64,000 bases of DNA from an uncultured Faecalicatena sp. Lineage in GTDB: Bacteria > Bacillota > Clostridia > Lachnospirales > Lachnospiraceae. The DNA lies in NCBI GenBank assembly GCA_902489075.1, contig CABTYO010000012.1, forward strand, positions 6,963 to 70,962. The letters run 5' to 3'. Below, one piece after another: positions 25,263 to 34,912 of this stretch. The translations under genes and the position numbers were made by a program. Numbering within the stretch: position 1 is the first letter of the stretch; the number at the start of each line of letters is the position of its first letter. The notes below the pieces were generated by a model. The model was given only the letters and a program-made list of their open reading frames with translations, made no database searches and was not told where the DNA came from.

Positions 25263-26327
25263 TTAAATCTGATACTGTTCTATCAGTTCCTTAAATTCCT
25301 CATTCTCCCACAAAAACTCATACATCGGGTTATTGGTGAGTTCTGAAATAAGCCCCGGCAGGAATTGTGCCCCGGCATTTGGGATTTCGGCACCTTCCTC
25401 TACAGCGGGAGCAAGATCACGGAACAGGATGGTCTTCCCCATATCCCAGGGATGGACGATCAGCGGCATCAGCTTCTTTAAAAGTGAAAGTGTTGCCTCT
25501 GTATCTTTCTGGATCACAGCTGCATGATAAGAAATCACTTCCGCGCTGTACTCCCACAGTCCAAATGCTTCCGCCGTCTTCTTCCATGCCTGCGCCGCAT
25601 ATGCCGCTGCCTCTTGATTTCCTCGTCTGGTATCGCATTCCACCAGATTCATCAGAAGCGCCATCACCTCATTTAACTGTGACAAGAGAGAGCGTTCCAG
25701 GGTCACGGCCGCCTCATCTGCTTTTCCCTCTTTTAATAGAAGCCTGCTTTCCAGCTGATTTTTGTCGACCCCCAGCTTCTCAGGGATGAGCTCCAGCATT
25801 TCACGGGCTTTTTCATATTCCCCCCGCTGGGTATAGATGCTGGTGAGCCTGTGGCTGGAGAGAAGGCGGACCTTCTCGTCGCCGACCTTGACTGCCCTCT
25901 GATATAATCCGATGAGCTTCTCCTCGTATGGTTCCTTTTCCTCTGCGCCCAGCCCTTTCATCATAAGAAAACCATCTAACGTGAGAGCTGAACTATGGAT
26001 CAGAGTCCCGCACTTTGGATATTCATACATCTTCTCTTCCAACAGCTTAAAACCGCTGTCCAGCCCCTGCTCCTTCGTCACGTTCGTCAGTTCCATACAG
26101 AATCTGCCCAGTTCCTGCTCCGTAATCTCCTCCTCGAAGCAGAACAGGACATTCATATCAACCTTTAAAAGCCTTGCAAGAGGTGCCAGAAGAGTCACAT
26201 CAGGAAATGTCGTGCCCTTCTCCCACTTGTTCACTGCCGGGGTGGAGACTCCCAGATATTCGGCTATCTTTTCCTGGGTCAGTCCGAGTTCTTTTCTTTT
26301 ATCATGAATGATTGTACTAATTGGCAT
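25263..26327 (-). CDS. XRE-family regulator with TPR-like helical domain
   Basis: 354 residues. Residues ~8-62 are a Cro/C1-type helix-turn-helix (KRKELGLTQEKIAEYLGVSTPAVNKWEKGTTFPDV). The rest is all-helical with tetratricopeptide-like units (LYQRAVKVGDEKVRLLSSHRLTSIYTQRGEYEKAREML). This is the Rgg/PlcR-like layout in which the helical part may bind a peptide or partner. It has its own promoter (TTGTGG and TATAAT at 26415-26444, 18-base spacer) and terminator, so it is a single-gene unit beside the Bce system. Confidence 0.88.
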   Translation of the reverse strand: MPISTIIHDKRKELGLTQEKIAEYLGVSTPAVNKWEKGTTFPDVTLLAPLARLLKVDMNVLFCFEEEITEQELGRFCMELTNVTKEQGLDSGFKLLEEKMYEYPKCGTLIHSSALTLDGFLMMKGLGAEEKEPYEEKLIGLYQRAVKVGDEKVRLLSSHRLTSIYTQRGEYEKAREMLELIPEKLGVDKNQLESRLLLKEGKADEAAVTLERSLLSQLNEVMALLMNLVECDTRRGNQEAAAYAAQAWKKTAEAFGLWEYSAEVISYHAAVIQKDTEATLSLLKKLMPLIVHPWDMGKTILFRDLAPAVEEGAEIPNAGAQFLPGLISELTNNPMYEFLWENEEFKELIEQYQI

Positions 26328-26488
26328 TATTCTTCCTCCTGATTTTCAAATCTCTTTTTATTCCACTTTCCTGTGCCGGCTGTTTCTAATTGGTTGCTCT
26401 GTCATGACATGATTATTATACCATCCTGGAATACAGCTCCACAATTGAGTGCTTTTTAACGAAATCAGGCAAAAAGTTAACCACAGGT

Positions 26489-27526
26489 TTATTTTGCAGG
26501 ATCTACGCAGGGAAACTTAAATATCAGCTCAAATCCCTTTTCATATTCCGATTGGATCTCTACCTCTATCTTTAGTTTCTGCGCAATCTCTTTCACCAGA
26601 TAAAGCCCCATTCCCGTTGCCTTTTTCTGGTGTCCCCTGCTTAGCCCTGTAAATCCTTTATCAAATAAGAACGGCAGGTCATAGGCAGGGACTCCGATTC
26701 CATTGTCCCTGATGTGCAGTAAGACCGCCTTCTCTGTATCCGAAAATTCCGTATAAAAATATAATTCATTTTTTTCTTTTGTCTCATCCGCATATTTGAC
26801 GCTGTTACTGACAGCCTGGCTGACCATGAACGCAAGACCTTTCCGGTCCGTTACGACAAAAATATCCTCCACATCATTTTTCACTTCATACTTGTGCTCT
26901 TCCAAAAGCACCCGGTACTCTGTCAGCCCCTCCTGGCAGCAGTCTCTTAAAGAAACCCGTTCAAACATGCTGTCTGAATGAGGAGACCGTAGTCCCGCAT
27001 AGTATAACACCTGATTGATATCCTCCTGAAGCTGTCCCCTCGCATATTCCAGCTTCTGATAAGCAGGCGCAGACATTTCATCCTTCCGGTTATCCAGCAC
27101 AAATGTCATTAAGGCCAGGGGCGTCTTGACCTCGTGCGCCCATGCCTCCATATAATCTTCGTATTCCTGAATGTACCTCTTTAGTTCCTTATTTTTTTCA
27201 GATTCCATCTGCAGCTTCTGTACGGTCTCCATAATCATCCGCCTGTCTGCCCCCTGAAAAACGAAGGGCAGCTTTTCTTCCTCGAATAACTCCGGGTGCC
27301 CGATGAGTTCCTGGAATACGGCTTCCTTCCTTTCATCCTGGATGTATGCGATCCACAGAGAAATTCCAAACAAAAACAGGGAAACAAAAAGCATGGCTCC
27401 CCAAAGTATCCAGAAGGCATCCGGGTTCAGCAGCCATAAAAACAGACCAAACATAAGGTCCGTGCAAAGAAGCATTCCAAACCAGATGATGTGGTTTTTA
27501 CAGCAGCTTACCCATTTTTTCAGCAT
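26489..27526 (-). CDS. BceS-like intramembrane-sensing histidine kinase
   Basis: 345 residues. Two close N-terminal transmembrane helices (~residues 13-60) with only a very short loop, the mark of BceS/GraS kinases that detect peptides through their transporter. The histidine is in AWAHEVKTPLALM; ATP-binding boxes are QAVSNSVKYA, DNGIGVPAYD and ATGMGLYLVKEIA. It begins one base after the response regulator stop. It is the last gene of the four-gene bceA-bceB-R-S order. Confidence 0.93.
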   Translation of the reverse strand: MLKKWVSCCKNHIIWFGMLLCTDLMFGLFLWLLNPDAFWILWGAMLFVSLFLFGISLWIAYIQDERKEAVFQELIGHPELFEEEKLPFVFQGADRRMIMETVQKLQMESEKNKELKRYIQEYEDYMEAWAHEVKTPLALMTFVLDNRKDEMSAPAYQKLEYARGQLQEDINQVLYYAGLRSPHSDSMFERVSLRDCCQEGLTEYRVLLEEHKYEVKNDVEDIFVVTDRKGLAFMVSQAVSNSVKYADETKEKNELYFYTEFSDTEKAVLLHIRDNGIGVPAYDLPFLFDKGFTGLSRGHQKKATGMGLYLVKEIAQKLKIEVEIQSEYEKGFELIFKFPCVDPAK

Positions 27527-27527
27527 C

Positions 27528-28205
27528 TCATTCCTCCCGTCCTTCTTCCAAATAATACCCTTTTCCCCGCACGGTCACGATCCTCTGGTCCAGGCTCAGC
27601 CTGCTTAACGTTTTTTTCAGCCTGGTCATGTTCACCTGGAGCGCATTTTCATCCACATATTCCACCGTTCCCCACAACGCCTGAAACAGCTCTTCTCTGG
27701 ATACGGTATGCCCATAATGTGACATCAGCTGTTCCATGATCTTCCCCTGGTTCTCGGGCAGGACAACGGATGTCTTCTCTGTATACAGCGTAAATGTATT
27801 CGGGTCAAGGCGGATACCTGGCACCTTTAAAAACTGATCCTGCCCCTCGGCCCTGCGCAACAGGTTGGAAATCCTGGCCAGCAGGCGTTCCTTATGGCAG
27901 GGCTTTGCCAGATATTCGTCGGCGCCAAGCCCTAACGCATGCAGTTCATCTGCCATGGCATCCCGGCTTGTTAAGACCAGGATGGGGACGAAGCTTTTCT
28001 GCCGGATGAACTTACAGACCTCGAACCCAGTCTGCCCGGGCAGATTGATGTCCAGAAGCACAAGGTCCGGCTCCTTTTTTAAGACTTCTGCCGCCGTGTC
28101 TGAAAACTCTTCCAGGCAGCAGGTCTCATACCCGGCCTTTCGAAGCAGATCGGCCAGCTCCTCCCGCATAAAAATCTCATCCTCCACAATGACAATCCTG
28201 CTCAT
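27528..28205 (-). CDS. BceR-like OmpR-family response regulator
   Basis: 225 residues. Receiver domain MSRIVIVEDEIFMREELADLL with phospho-acceptor in LVLLDINLPG (D52) and lysine in LAKPCH; C-terminal winged helix (HTVSREELFQALWG ... VNMTRLKKTLSRL). BceR proteins activate the cognate bceAB promoter. It lies 9 bases after the permease stop. The half-site TTACA at 31115-31119, upstream of the ATPase -10 region, would fit a Bce-type operator, but its second half is poor. Confidence 0.93.
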   Translation of the reverse strand: MSRIVIVEDEIFMREELADLLRKAGYETCCLEEFSDTAAEVLKKEPDLVLLDINLPGQTGFEVCKFIRQKSFVPILVLTSRDAMADELHALGLGADEYLAKPCHKERLLARISNLLRRAEGQDQFLKVPGIRLDPNTFTLYTEKTSVVLPENQGKIMEQLMSHYGHTVSREELFQALWGTVEYVDENALQVNMTRLKKTLSRLSLDQRIVTVRGKGYYLEEGREE

Positions 28206-28214
28206 CTTTTCTTC

Positions 28215-30257
28215 CTACTCTTCTCTTTTTTGATCCATCCGCCTCAGAATCTGCCTGCTGCTCATCCTCATGACGGCAAAGATATAAATCAATTCTACCA
28301 CAACTACGAATAATATCATAGCACCACTGATCTGAAACAATACCTTGGTCATGGACGCGATGCTGTCCGTCAAAAATCCGCTAAAGAGCGCCCGCACCCC
28401 GAAAAAGCTGCTGATGACCGCAACCACAATGGGCAGTCCGAAATACCACCTGATCTGCCTGTTGCTGCTGTAACATAAGGCCTTGTAAGAACTTCCCAGC
28501 CGGATCAGTGTACGGTATCTTCTGACCGTTTTCTGCTGGTGCATCAGATACTGCACTCCCATGACCGTATTGGCAATAATCAGGAAGATAACTGCCAGGT
28601 AGATCGTAATATACCCCAAAGCGACCTGGTAGAACAGCTGCCTTCCCATGTTCTGCAGATAACTCTCATATTCCACCTTAGTCTCATCCAGTTTCTCATT
28701 CACCGTCAACATCGTCTGCATCAGTCCTTTTTCCTGCACAAGCTCTGCATTTAGGACTGCATCCAGATAAGAGTACGTATTCGTGGTCACGATCTGATCG
28801 TAGAGCTGGTCCGGAATAATGATTCCCAGAGCAATCGTAATCGAGCGGTCTACCACAAAATTCGTCTGATACAGCTCATCAGTCAGCTGACAGGCTGTTC
28901 CAGATATTTCCACATCCGGCTTCTTTTGAAGCGCTGCCTTAAGAAGTTCCTGACGCTCTCCAAAGTAAAAGTCCTCATCGCTATACAGAGCAGCCTCATG
29001 CTCCTTTAGCTCGATCGGTTCCTCCCCGGCCAGCTCCAAAAGCTGGTTATAGCCTGACAGTGAGATATAGTAAGGTGCAGTAAAATATCCCAGACTCTCT
29101 ATCAAATTGCTTTTTTCCTCAGAATCCTCCAGCGAAGAGACCGCCTGGATCAACCCTTCTCCTGAAAAGCCTTCCATATCATCTGGCAGTCCTGCCTTCA
29201 CCTCAAATACTTTGGAAAACATTTCTTTAGTCCCTGCCTTTTCCAATTCCTCATCCACGGATTTTGGATCTCCGATAAATGTATAATCTACAACATGGAC
29301 CTCTTTTCCTTCTGTCTGACTGCTGATAGATACCCCAAATCCGAAGCAGCACAATGCCGCCAGGATCAGCAGAGACGATACCGCCAGGGACCCCGGGCGC
29401 AGGAAGACATTTTCCTGTAACTGGCGGAATGTAAAGACCGCCAGCCCCTTCTTCTGTTTCCTGAGTTTAAAAAGCAGTTCCAGTAAAATCCCGCCCCCGC
29501 GGAATAAAAGGACCGTTCCCAGGATTCCCAGGAAAAGTGTCAGTCCCATATTTCCGAGGTTCTCCCAGGCTTTGCCCTGAATCGCCAGATAATAGGCGCA
29601 AAAAAGCAGAAAGATTCCCAAAAACATTTCCAGATAACCAATCCCCGGTTTCTTTACTTTCTGTTTCTCCTCCTGTGTATCTGCCAGAAGACTTACGATT
29701 TCTTTTCTTACAATGACCGTACTGAAAATCAGCATGGCAGCCGATTTGATGACAATAAATCCAATGACGGTCCACAGAACCGCCTTCCAGGAAAAGCTGA
29801 AACTATGCCCGATAATCCCAAGACCCACCAGTTTGGCCATGATAAGGCTGATCATTTCTGACAGAAATACTGCCACGGGAATTCCCACCAGAAGAGAAAA
29901 CAAACTGTTAAAAATATCTTCTGCCATCAGCATGAGAAACATCCGCGTACGCCGCATCCCCATCATCAGATACATCCCCAGCTCGTGGCTCCTCTGTTCC
30001 ATCTGGAACTTTCCTGCAAAATATACCAGGAAAAACAGAAGGACAAGGGATACCGCATAAAGCGCAGGCAGTAACTGGTAGATTCTGCTGACCGCATCGC
30101 TCTCCATTTTCAGTAAAAATTTCATTACATCCTGGTTTTCCAGTGACAGAATAATGTAAAAGGCAATAATCGAAACAACAAGAGAGGCAAAAAATAACCC
30201 ATTTTCTTTCCTGCTCTTTCTGCTGTTTTTCAAAATAAGATTAAAGAACATTTGCAC
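28215..30257 (-). CDS. BceB-like ABC transporter permease (FtsX family)
   Basis: 680 residues with ten transmembrane segments: four in the first third, two FtsX-type groups, and a large ~200-residue external domain between helices 7 and 8 (from SSQTEGKEVHVVDYTF to about the LVQEKGLMQTM region). That layout is diagnostic for BceB-type transporters, which remove lipid II-binding peptide antibiotics from their target and pass the signal to the kinase. Its start overlaps the ATPase stop by 17 bases. Confidence 0.95.
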   Translation of the reverse strand: MQMFFNLILKNSRKSRKENGLFFASLVVSIIAFYIILSLENQDVMKFLLKMESDAVSRIYQLLPALYAVSLVLLFFLVYFAGKFQMEQRSHELGMYLMMGMRRTRMFLMLMAEDIFNSLFSLLVGIPVAVFLSEMISLIMAKLVGLGIIGHSFSFSWKAVLWTVIGFIVIKSAAMLIFSTVIVRKEIVSLLADTQEEKQKVKKPGIGYLEMFLGIFLLFCAYYLAIQGKAWENLGNMGLTLFLGILGTVLLFRGGGILLELLFKLRKQKKGLAVFTFRQLQENVFLRPGSLAVSSLLILAALCCFGFGVSISSQTEGKEVHVVDYTFIGDPKSVDEELEKAGTKEMFSKVFEVKAGLPDDMEGFSGEGLIQAVSSLEDSEEKSNLIESLGYFTAPYYISLSGYNQLLELAGEEPIELKEHEAALYSDEDFYFGERQELLKAALQKKPDVEISGTACQLTDELYQTNFVVDRSITIALGIIIPDQLYDQIVTTNTYSYLDAVLNAELVQEKGLMQTMLTVNEKLDETKVEYESYLQNMGRQLFYQVALGYITIYLAVIFLIIANTVMGVQYLMHQQKTVRRYRTLIRLGSSYKALCYSSNRQIRWYFGLPIVVAVISSFFGVRALFSGFLTDSIASMTKVLFQISGAMILFVVVVELIYIFAVMRMSSRQILRRMDQKREE

Positions 30258-31017
30258 TGCCTCCTCCCAACTGTGCCATGACCATCAGGATTCTTTCATA
30301 AAATTCCTGCTGTGATTCCTTCGGAAGCTGACGCCTTAATTCGTGAAAAATCTTCCCGTCCTGTATAAACAGGATGCGTGAGCAGTAGCTTGCCGCATTG
30401 CAGTCATGGGTCACCATCAGAATCGTGGAATTCTCTTCTGCATTCAGGATCGACAGCTTTTCCATCAGTGATCTGGCGTTTTTGGTATCCAGTGCCCCGG
30501 TCGGCTCATCCGCCAGGACAATCTCCGGTGTCAGGATCATTGCCCTTGCCGCCGCGATCCTCTGCTTTTGTCCACCAGACATCTGGGTGGGGAATTTATC
30601 CAGGATTTCCTCGATCTCCAGATATTCTGCAAGGACTCTGAGACGTTCACTGCCTTCCTTTTCCGGAATATTATGAATTGCGGGTGGAAGCAGGATATTC
30701 TCTCTTCCTGTCAGATTGTCCAGAAGTTCAAAGTTCTGAAACAAGTAGCCAATCCGCTTACCACGGTAATCTGCCAGTTTCCGCCCCTTAAAGCTGCCGA
30801 TATCCTCGCCGTTCAGAAGAATCCTGCCCTCAGTCGGATGGATGGCTGTTGCTATGCAGTTTAGAAGAGTCGTCTTGCCAGACCCACTGCTTCCCATGAT
30901 TCCCAGGAATTCACCTTCGATTACCTGAAATGTAATTCCGTTCAATGCTTTTGTGAGATTACTGCCCTTTCCGTAGTTCTTTTTTAAGGACTGTATGTCT
31001 AAGATTTTCTGTTTCAT
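30241..31017 (-). CDS. BceA-like ABC transporter ATP-binding protein
   Basis: 258 residues of the MacB/LolD-type ATPase family. Walker A GSSGSGKTT, Q-loop YLFQNFELL, signature MSGGQKQRIAAARA, Walker B IVLADEPTGALD, H-switch MVTHD. It is the first gene of the module. A TATAAT at 31085-31090 on the minus strand, without a good -35, suggests an activator-dependent promoter. The resistance peptide cannot be named from sequence. Confidence 0.95.
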   Translation of the reverse strand: MKQKILDIQSLKKNYGKGSNLTKALNGITFQVIEGEFLGIMGSSGSGKTTLLNCIATAIHPTEGRILLNGEDIGSFKGRKLADYRGKRIGYLFQNFELLDNLTGRENILLPPAIHNIPEKEGSERLRVLAEYLEIEEILDKFPTQMSGGQKQRIAAARAMILTPEIVLADEPTGALDTKNARSLMEKLSILNAEENSTILMVTHDCNAASYCSRILFIQDGKIFHELRRQLPKESQQEFYERILMVMAQLGGGSANVL

Positions 31018-31180
31018 CTGTCTTGCTCCCTTCTTTTTCGTCTCTTTTATCTCTACAGCATGTGGGATGCTGCTTTATAATTTTATTATACAGGAAGGGA
31101 CGAATAGAAAACACTTACACTGAATGAAAGGTTTTGTCTAAGGAGCATACAGTTTACAATAAGCTGGCTCCGAGAAAAAA

Positions 31181-31215
31181 GGAACAGGCTTTCCCAACAG
31201 AGGTAAGCCCGTTCC
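31181..31215 (-). terminator. terminator of the CAP-domain gene
   Basis: GGAAC.GGCTT (31181-31191) pairs with AAGCC.GTTCC (31205-31215). On the minus strand it is followed by a TTTTTT run at 31175-31180, directly after the gene ending at 31249. Confidence 0.8.
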
Positions 31216-31248
31216 TTCACGAATCCGTTTCCTGCTTTGTTATTTCTT

Positions 31249-32196
31249 TTAATATGTAAACAACTGTGTCCAGTAATTACGGCCGGCTGCATTCTGATAA
31301 TATCCGACCCCGATTTTAGTGAATCTTGGATTCAGGATATTGGCTCTGTGGCCATCGCTGTTCATCCAGCCCTTCATGACTTCCTGCGGGGTACGCTGTC
31401 CCCATGCAATATTTTCGCCGGAACCTTTGAATGAAACACCTTGTTCTGTGAGAGCTGTACTGAAAGAGGTTCCATTCGGTCTTGTATGAGAGAAAGATAC
31501 TTCTGTCTCTTTTGCTCTCACCAGGGCTGCAGCCTCGATATTCTGATCCACTGTCAGGGTAGCCAGTCCTGCCTTTACTCTTTCTGCATTCACCAGGTCT
31601 ACGACCTGCTGTGCGAATGTACGGTCATGTGAATCCGGTCCAGGCTTGTTGTTGTCGTCAGGTTTGTTCGTATCACCGCCTGGTTTGTTCATATCATCCG
31701 GCTGATTGGTCCCATTGTCCGGGGCCTCTGTATCGGAACCCGGCTGATCTGTATCCGGGGTCTCGTTGTCAGGCATATCCTGACCCGGCTGGTCTGTATC
31801 TGGCGTATTATGATCCGGGACATCTGTTCCCGGTACGTCTGGACCTGGTCCGTCCGTTCCCGGCTGGTCTGTATCCGGCTGGTTATTGTCCGGCGCATCC
31901 ACTCCCGGCTGTTCCCCGTCTGTACCTGGCTGATTGGGAGTATTTCCATCTGGAAGGATGATATCCGGCGGGCACACCTGCCAGTAAATATTACCAATAC
32001 TGCCTCCAAGGCCGTCCAGCCTCTCATTTAGTTTTTCTTTTAACTCATCCAGGTTATTCCCCTGAATGACTGTCACTTTGTAACCTGCAGCTGTTTTCTG
32101 TCCCACTGGCACAACTCTATCCGCTGCCTGGACGGGAATTACTGTACTTCCTGCGATTGCTGCAGCTGTCGTGATTGCTAAAATTGATTTTTTCAT
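31249..32196 (-). CDS. secreted CAP-domain (SCP/PR-1-like) protein with long Pro/Asp linker
   Basis: 315 residues. Signal peptide MKKSILAITTAAAIAGSTVIPVQAA with cleavage after ~25; a ~70-residue N-terminal part; a ~95-residue linker of repeated TDQPG/PDNxTP units; then a CAP domain (~190-315) with FAQQVVDLVNAERVKAGL, SFSHTRPNG, GENIAWGQRTPQEVMKGWMNSDGHRANILN. The linker is typical of wall-spanning spacers. Bacterial CAP proteins are extracellular, with disputed function (YkwD-like). It has its own terminator, and no LPXTG motif. Confidence 0.92.
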   Translation of the reverse strand: MKKSILAITTAAAIAGSTVIPVQAADRVVPVGQKTAAGYKVTVIQGNNLDELKEKLNERLDGLGGSIGNIYWQVCPPDIILPDGNTPNQPGTDGEQPGVDAPDNNQPDTDQPGTDGPGPDVPGTDVPDHNTPDTDQPGQDMPDNETPDTDQPGSDTEAPDNGTNQPDDMNKPGGDTNKPDDNNKPGPDSHDRTFAQQVVDLVNAERVKAGLATLTVDQNIEAAALVRAKETEVSFSHTRPNGTSFSTALTEQGVSFKGSGENIAWGQRTPQEVMKGWMNSDGHRANILNPRFTKIGVGYYQNAAGRNYWTQLFTY

Positions 32197-32429
32197 TGTA
32201 ACCTCCTGCTGTAATTTTTATTATGTACTCATTACGTAAATGTTACATAATTGTTACAAGCAAGATGTTACCATGTCATACGCAAAAATGATAGAAGTAA
32301 TAAATGGCATCGTTTCCGTATGCTGCCAGACTAAGAAGTAATTTCCGTTCTACAGCTCTTGGGATACAGCTCTTGGAATACTGCTCCTGGCAACAGGCTT
32401 CAGCCCCGGAATTGGCAGCAGGCTTTGCG

Positions 32430-33755
32430 TCAGAATCCATTCTGCTTTAGTTGATTCACCAGCGACACATAAAACTCACGAACATCAAAACACCTGATAT
32501 TCTCTCTGTTCAGATCAATCATATCTCCGTGTGAAATCCCCCGGCGCCCATTTGCAGTTAAAAAGGTATAGGATTCTCCCCACTGAAAGGAGCTTTCTGC
32601 AACCAGTCCATCGTTAGGTCCATCAAAATATTTGACAAGCTTATGGGAAAAATTAAGTGGGAACCGTCCTCCAGATGCAACATTTAATTTGGAACCGACA
32701 CTTTGATAATACACAGATGCTGCATCCTCGATCTTTTGATTCAGCTTCTCACAGGAGGATGCTGTCAGATCCGTGACCGCCGCCAGAAAATCCGGGTTCT
32801 CGTCTCCCAGTTTTTTCAGGGCTGTGTTGTAAGCTGCTGCCACTTTTTCCTTAACGGCAGTCGGCAGTACATTCAACAGATAATCTGCAAACACACATCC
32901 TCTGTGTGGCGTATTGATTGTGGTCAGGGAAGCCGCATATTGATCCATCCCCAGCTGGCTGATTGCATATCTACAGTCCAGGCCGCCTTTAGAATGTGCA
33001 ATGATATTTACCTTTTCACATCCAGTCTCCTTCACAATGCTTTCAATGCGCCCGGCCAGCTCCTTTGCACTGTCCTCCACAGAGGCGGCTGACTGATGGT
33101 TCCCATAATAGATTTCTGCACCATGCGCCTCCAACTCCTTCGGAATACGTCCCCAGTAATTGAAGTACTTAAAATCTCTGAAAAACACACCATGCACCAT
33201 AAGCAGCGGGTACTTTGTTTTGCACAGCTGCTGTGCTGTGCGTGTCTGATTCAGCTGAATCTTCTGGCTTTCGAACTGACATTCCCAGGAAGCGATCCGT
33301 ATGATCTTACAGAGAACAAACAGATTCACCACCGGAATCCAGGCGCAGACTACTCCTATGATGCGCCATTTCATCCCAATCTGCAGGGAGGTACAGTATA
33401 CGCGAATGATTCCATTCCAGAAAACGATTGCTTCCACTGCAAATACACATACAAAATCTGCAATCCACAAGCCGGTCTGCCCCTTTAACATGGCAAGAAT
33501 CATGGCTGCCAGATACACCGCAGACCCTGTTGTTGAAATCAGAAAATAAATCAGCAGCTCACAGCCATCGGCACAAAACCGATACTTCCTTCCTGCCAGC
33601 TTCCGGCTTGCAAAGGAAGGGACCAGATTTATCCAGAGATATCCTGCGATACAAAGCAGACACCACCAGATCATGCCATGATCCGCATATAGAAACGGCA
33701 GATTCGCTGTCAAAAACACCACTGCTGAGAATAAAATTCTTCGTATATATCTCAT
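32430..33755 (-). CDS. membrane-anchored alpha/beta hydrolase, lipase-like
   Basis: 441 residues. The first ~150 residues hold four or five transmembrane helices. The rest is an alpha/beta hydrolase of the triacylglycerol lipase type: the oxyanion start LLMVHGVFFRDFKYFNYWGRIP, the nucleophile in NIIAHSKGGLDCRYAIS, and later acid and base candidates in KYFDGPNDGLV and GISHGDMIDL. Such proteins act on lipids or esters at the membrane. A GGAG site precedes the ATG. It stands alone, with no clear terminator in the 230 bases after it. Confidence 0.85.
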   Translation of the reverse strand: MRYIRRILFSAVVFLTANLPFLYADHGMIWWCLLCIAGYLWINLVPSFASRKLAGRKYRFCADGCELLIYFLISTTGSAVYLAAMILAMLKGQTGLWIADFVCVFAVEAIVFWNGIIRVYCTSLQIGMKWRIIGVVCAWIPVVNLFVLCKIIRIASWECQFESQKIQLNQTRTAQQLCKTKYPLLMVHGVFFRDFKYFNYWGRIPKELEAHGAEIYYGNHQSAASVEDSAKELAGRIESIVKETGCEKVNIIAHSKGGLDCRYAISQLGMDQYAASLTTINTPHRGCVFADYLLNVLPTAVKEKVAAAYNTALKKLGDENPDFLAAVTDLTASSCEKLNQKIEDAASVYYQSVGSKLNVASGGRFPLNFSHKLVKYFDGPNDGLVAESSFQWGESYTFLTANGRRGISHGDMIDLNRENIRCFDVREFYVSLVNQLKQNGF

Positions 33756-33856
33756 ATATACTCCTTTATCTTAAGTACAGGCCTGTCAGTAATGATTTAG
33801 AAAAATACTGCTGAATTCCCCTCACTGACAAACAGCCCCCCATCATCAGGATCTTC

Positions 33857-34909
33857 TTATGCCTTCACCGCCCACCTCATCTTCGTAGAGCGCGCACGGC
33901 TGTTTCTTGCACATTCCTCAGCCGAAGGGCGGATCACATCCTTCGCCACCTCGCTGTAAAGTCCTTCCCTCTGGAACTGTTTAAATGACTTTTTCACCAG
34001 TCGGTCTTCCCCGGAATGGAAAGTCAGGATTGCCACGCGCCCGCCTGGTGCAAGCACATGAGGCAGTTTATCCAGGAACTCATATAGAACCTCGAATTCC
34101 TGGTTCACATCGATCCGGAGTGCCTGGAATGTCCTCTGGCAGGACTTCTTCACAGCTTCCTTCCGTTCCTTTTCGGGGAGAAACCGCAGTGTATCCTCGA
34201 TCAGGTCACGCAGCTGCTTTGTGGTCGCAATCTCGCCGCCCTTCCTGATCCTTTCCACGGCTGCACAGGCAATCTCTGCGGCATAAGGTTCGTCCGCATT
34301 CTCAAGCAGCATTCCTGTCAGTTCTTCCTCATCAATCGTACGAAGCCTCTCTGCCGCTGTTATTCCCTTCTGCGGGTTCATCCGAAGGTCCAGAGGACCG
34401 TCCGTCTTATAAGAAAATCCCCTGTCAGGATTATCGATCTGCATGGAGGATACCCCTAAGTCAGCCAAAACAAAATCAAATGGTCCAGCTTCCTGCGCGA
34501 CTTGATCAATATTGGCAAAATTCAAGAGCTTCACTGTCAGGATGTCCGGTCCATACCCCAGCTTTTCCAGACGTTCTTTCGTCTTTGCAGATTCGATGGG
34601 ATCAACATCCAGGGCGTAGATATGTCCCTGATTTTTCAGACATTTCAGCATCTCCTGCGTATGTCCTCCATACCCCAGTGTTGCATCCAGTCCCTTCTGG
34701 CCCGGCTGGATCTGCAAAAAGTCCAGAATCTCCTTCACACAGATGGAAATATGCATCCCGGCAGGAGTACTGCCCTTCTGGATCACCTTTTCAATCGTGT
34801 CTGCATACTTCTCCGGCTGCAGTTCCTTGTATTTCTCCTTATAATTACGTGGGTGCGTCCCCTTATAGCGGGGACGTCTTTTATGCTTCTGTTCCTGATT
34901 ATTCTCCAT
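33857..34909 (-). CDS. RsmH-like SAM methyltransferase (second-type paralogue)
   Basis: 350 residues. Shares the RsmH (MraW) core: LDATLGYGGHTQEMLK (SAM motif), FDFVLADLGVSSMQIDNPDRGFSY, GPLDLRMNPQKGITAAERL, FQALRIDVNQEFEVL and AILTFHSGEDRLVK. RsmH N4-methylates C1402 of 16S rRNA. This copy lacks the usual opening HxPVLL and instead has a ~50-residue basic lead (KHKRRPRYKGTHPRNYKEKY). It lies beside a GGDEF-EAL gene rather than in the division cluster, so it is probably a paralogue. Its substrate may differ. Confidence 0.85.
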   Translation of the reverse strand: MENNQEQKHKRRPRYKGTHPRNYKEKYKELQPEKYADTIEKVIQKGSTPAGMHISICVKEILDFLQIQPGQKGLDATLGYGGHTQEMLKCLKNQGHIYALDVDPIESAKTKERLEKLGYGPDILTVKLLNFANIDQVAQEAGPFDFVLADLGVSSMQIDNPDRGFSYKTDGPLDLRMNPQKGITAAERLRTIDEEELTGMLLENADEPYAAEIACAAVERIRKGGEIATTKQLRDLIEDTLRFLPEKERKEAVKKSCQRTFQALRIDVNQEFEVLYEFLDKLPHVLAPGGRVAILTFHSGEDRLVKKSFKQFQREGLYSEVAKDVIRPSAEECARNSRARSTKMRWAVKA

Positions 34910-34912
34910 AAA

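Noticed and set aside
31600..31980. Repeated DNA in the CAP gene as a CRISPR or mobile element
   Set aside because: It is an in-frame Pro/Asp linker with irregular units.
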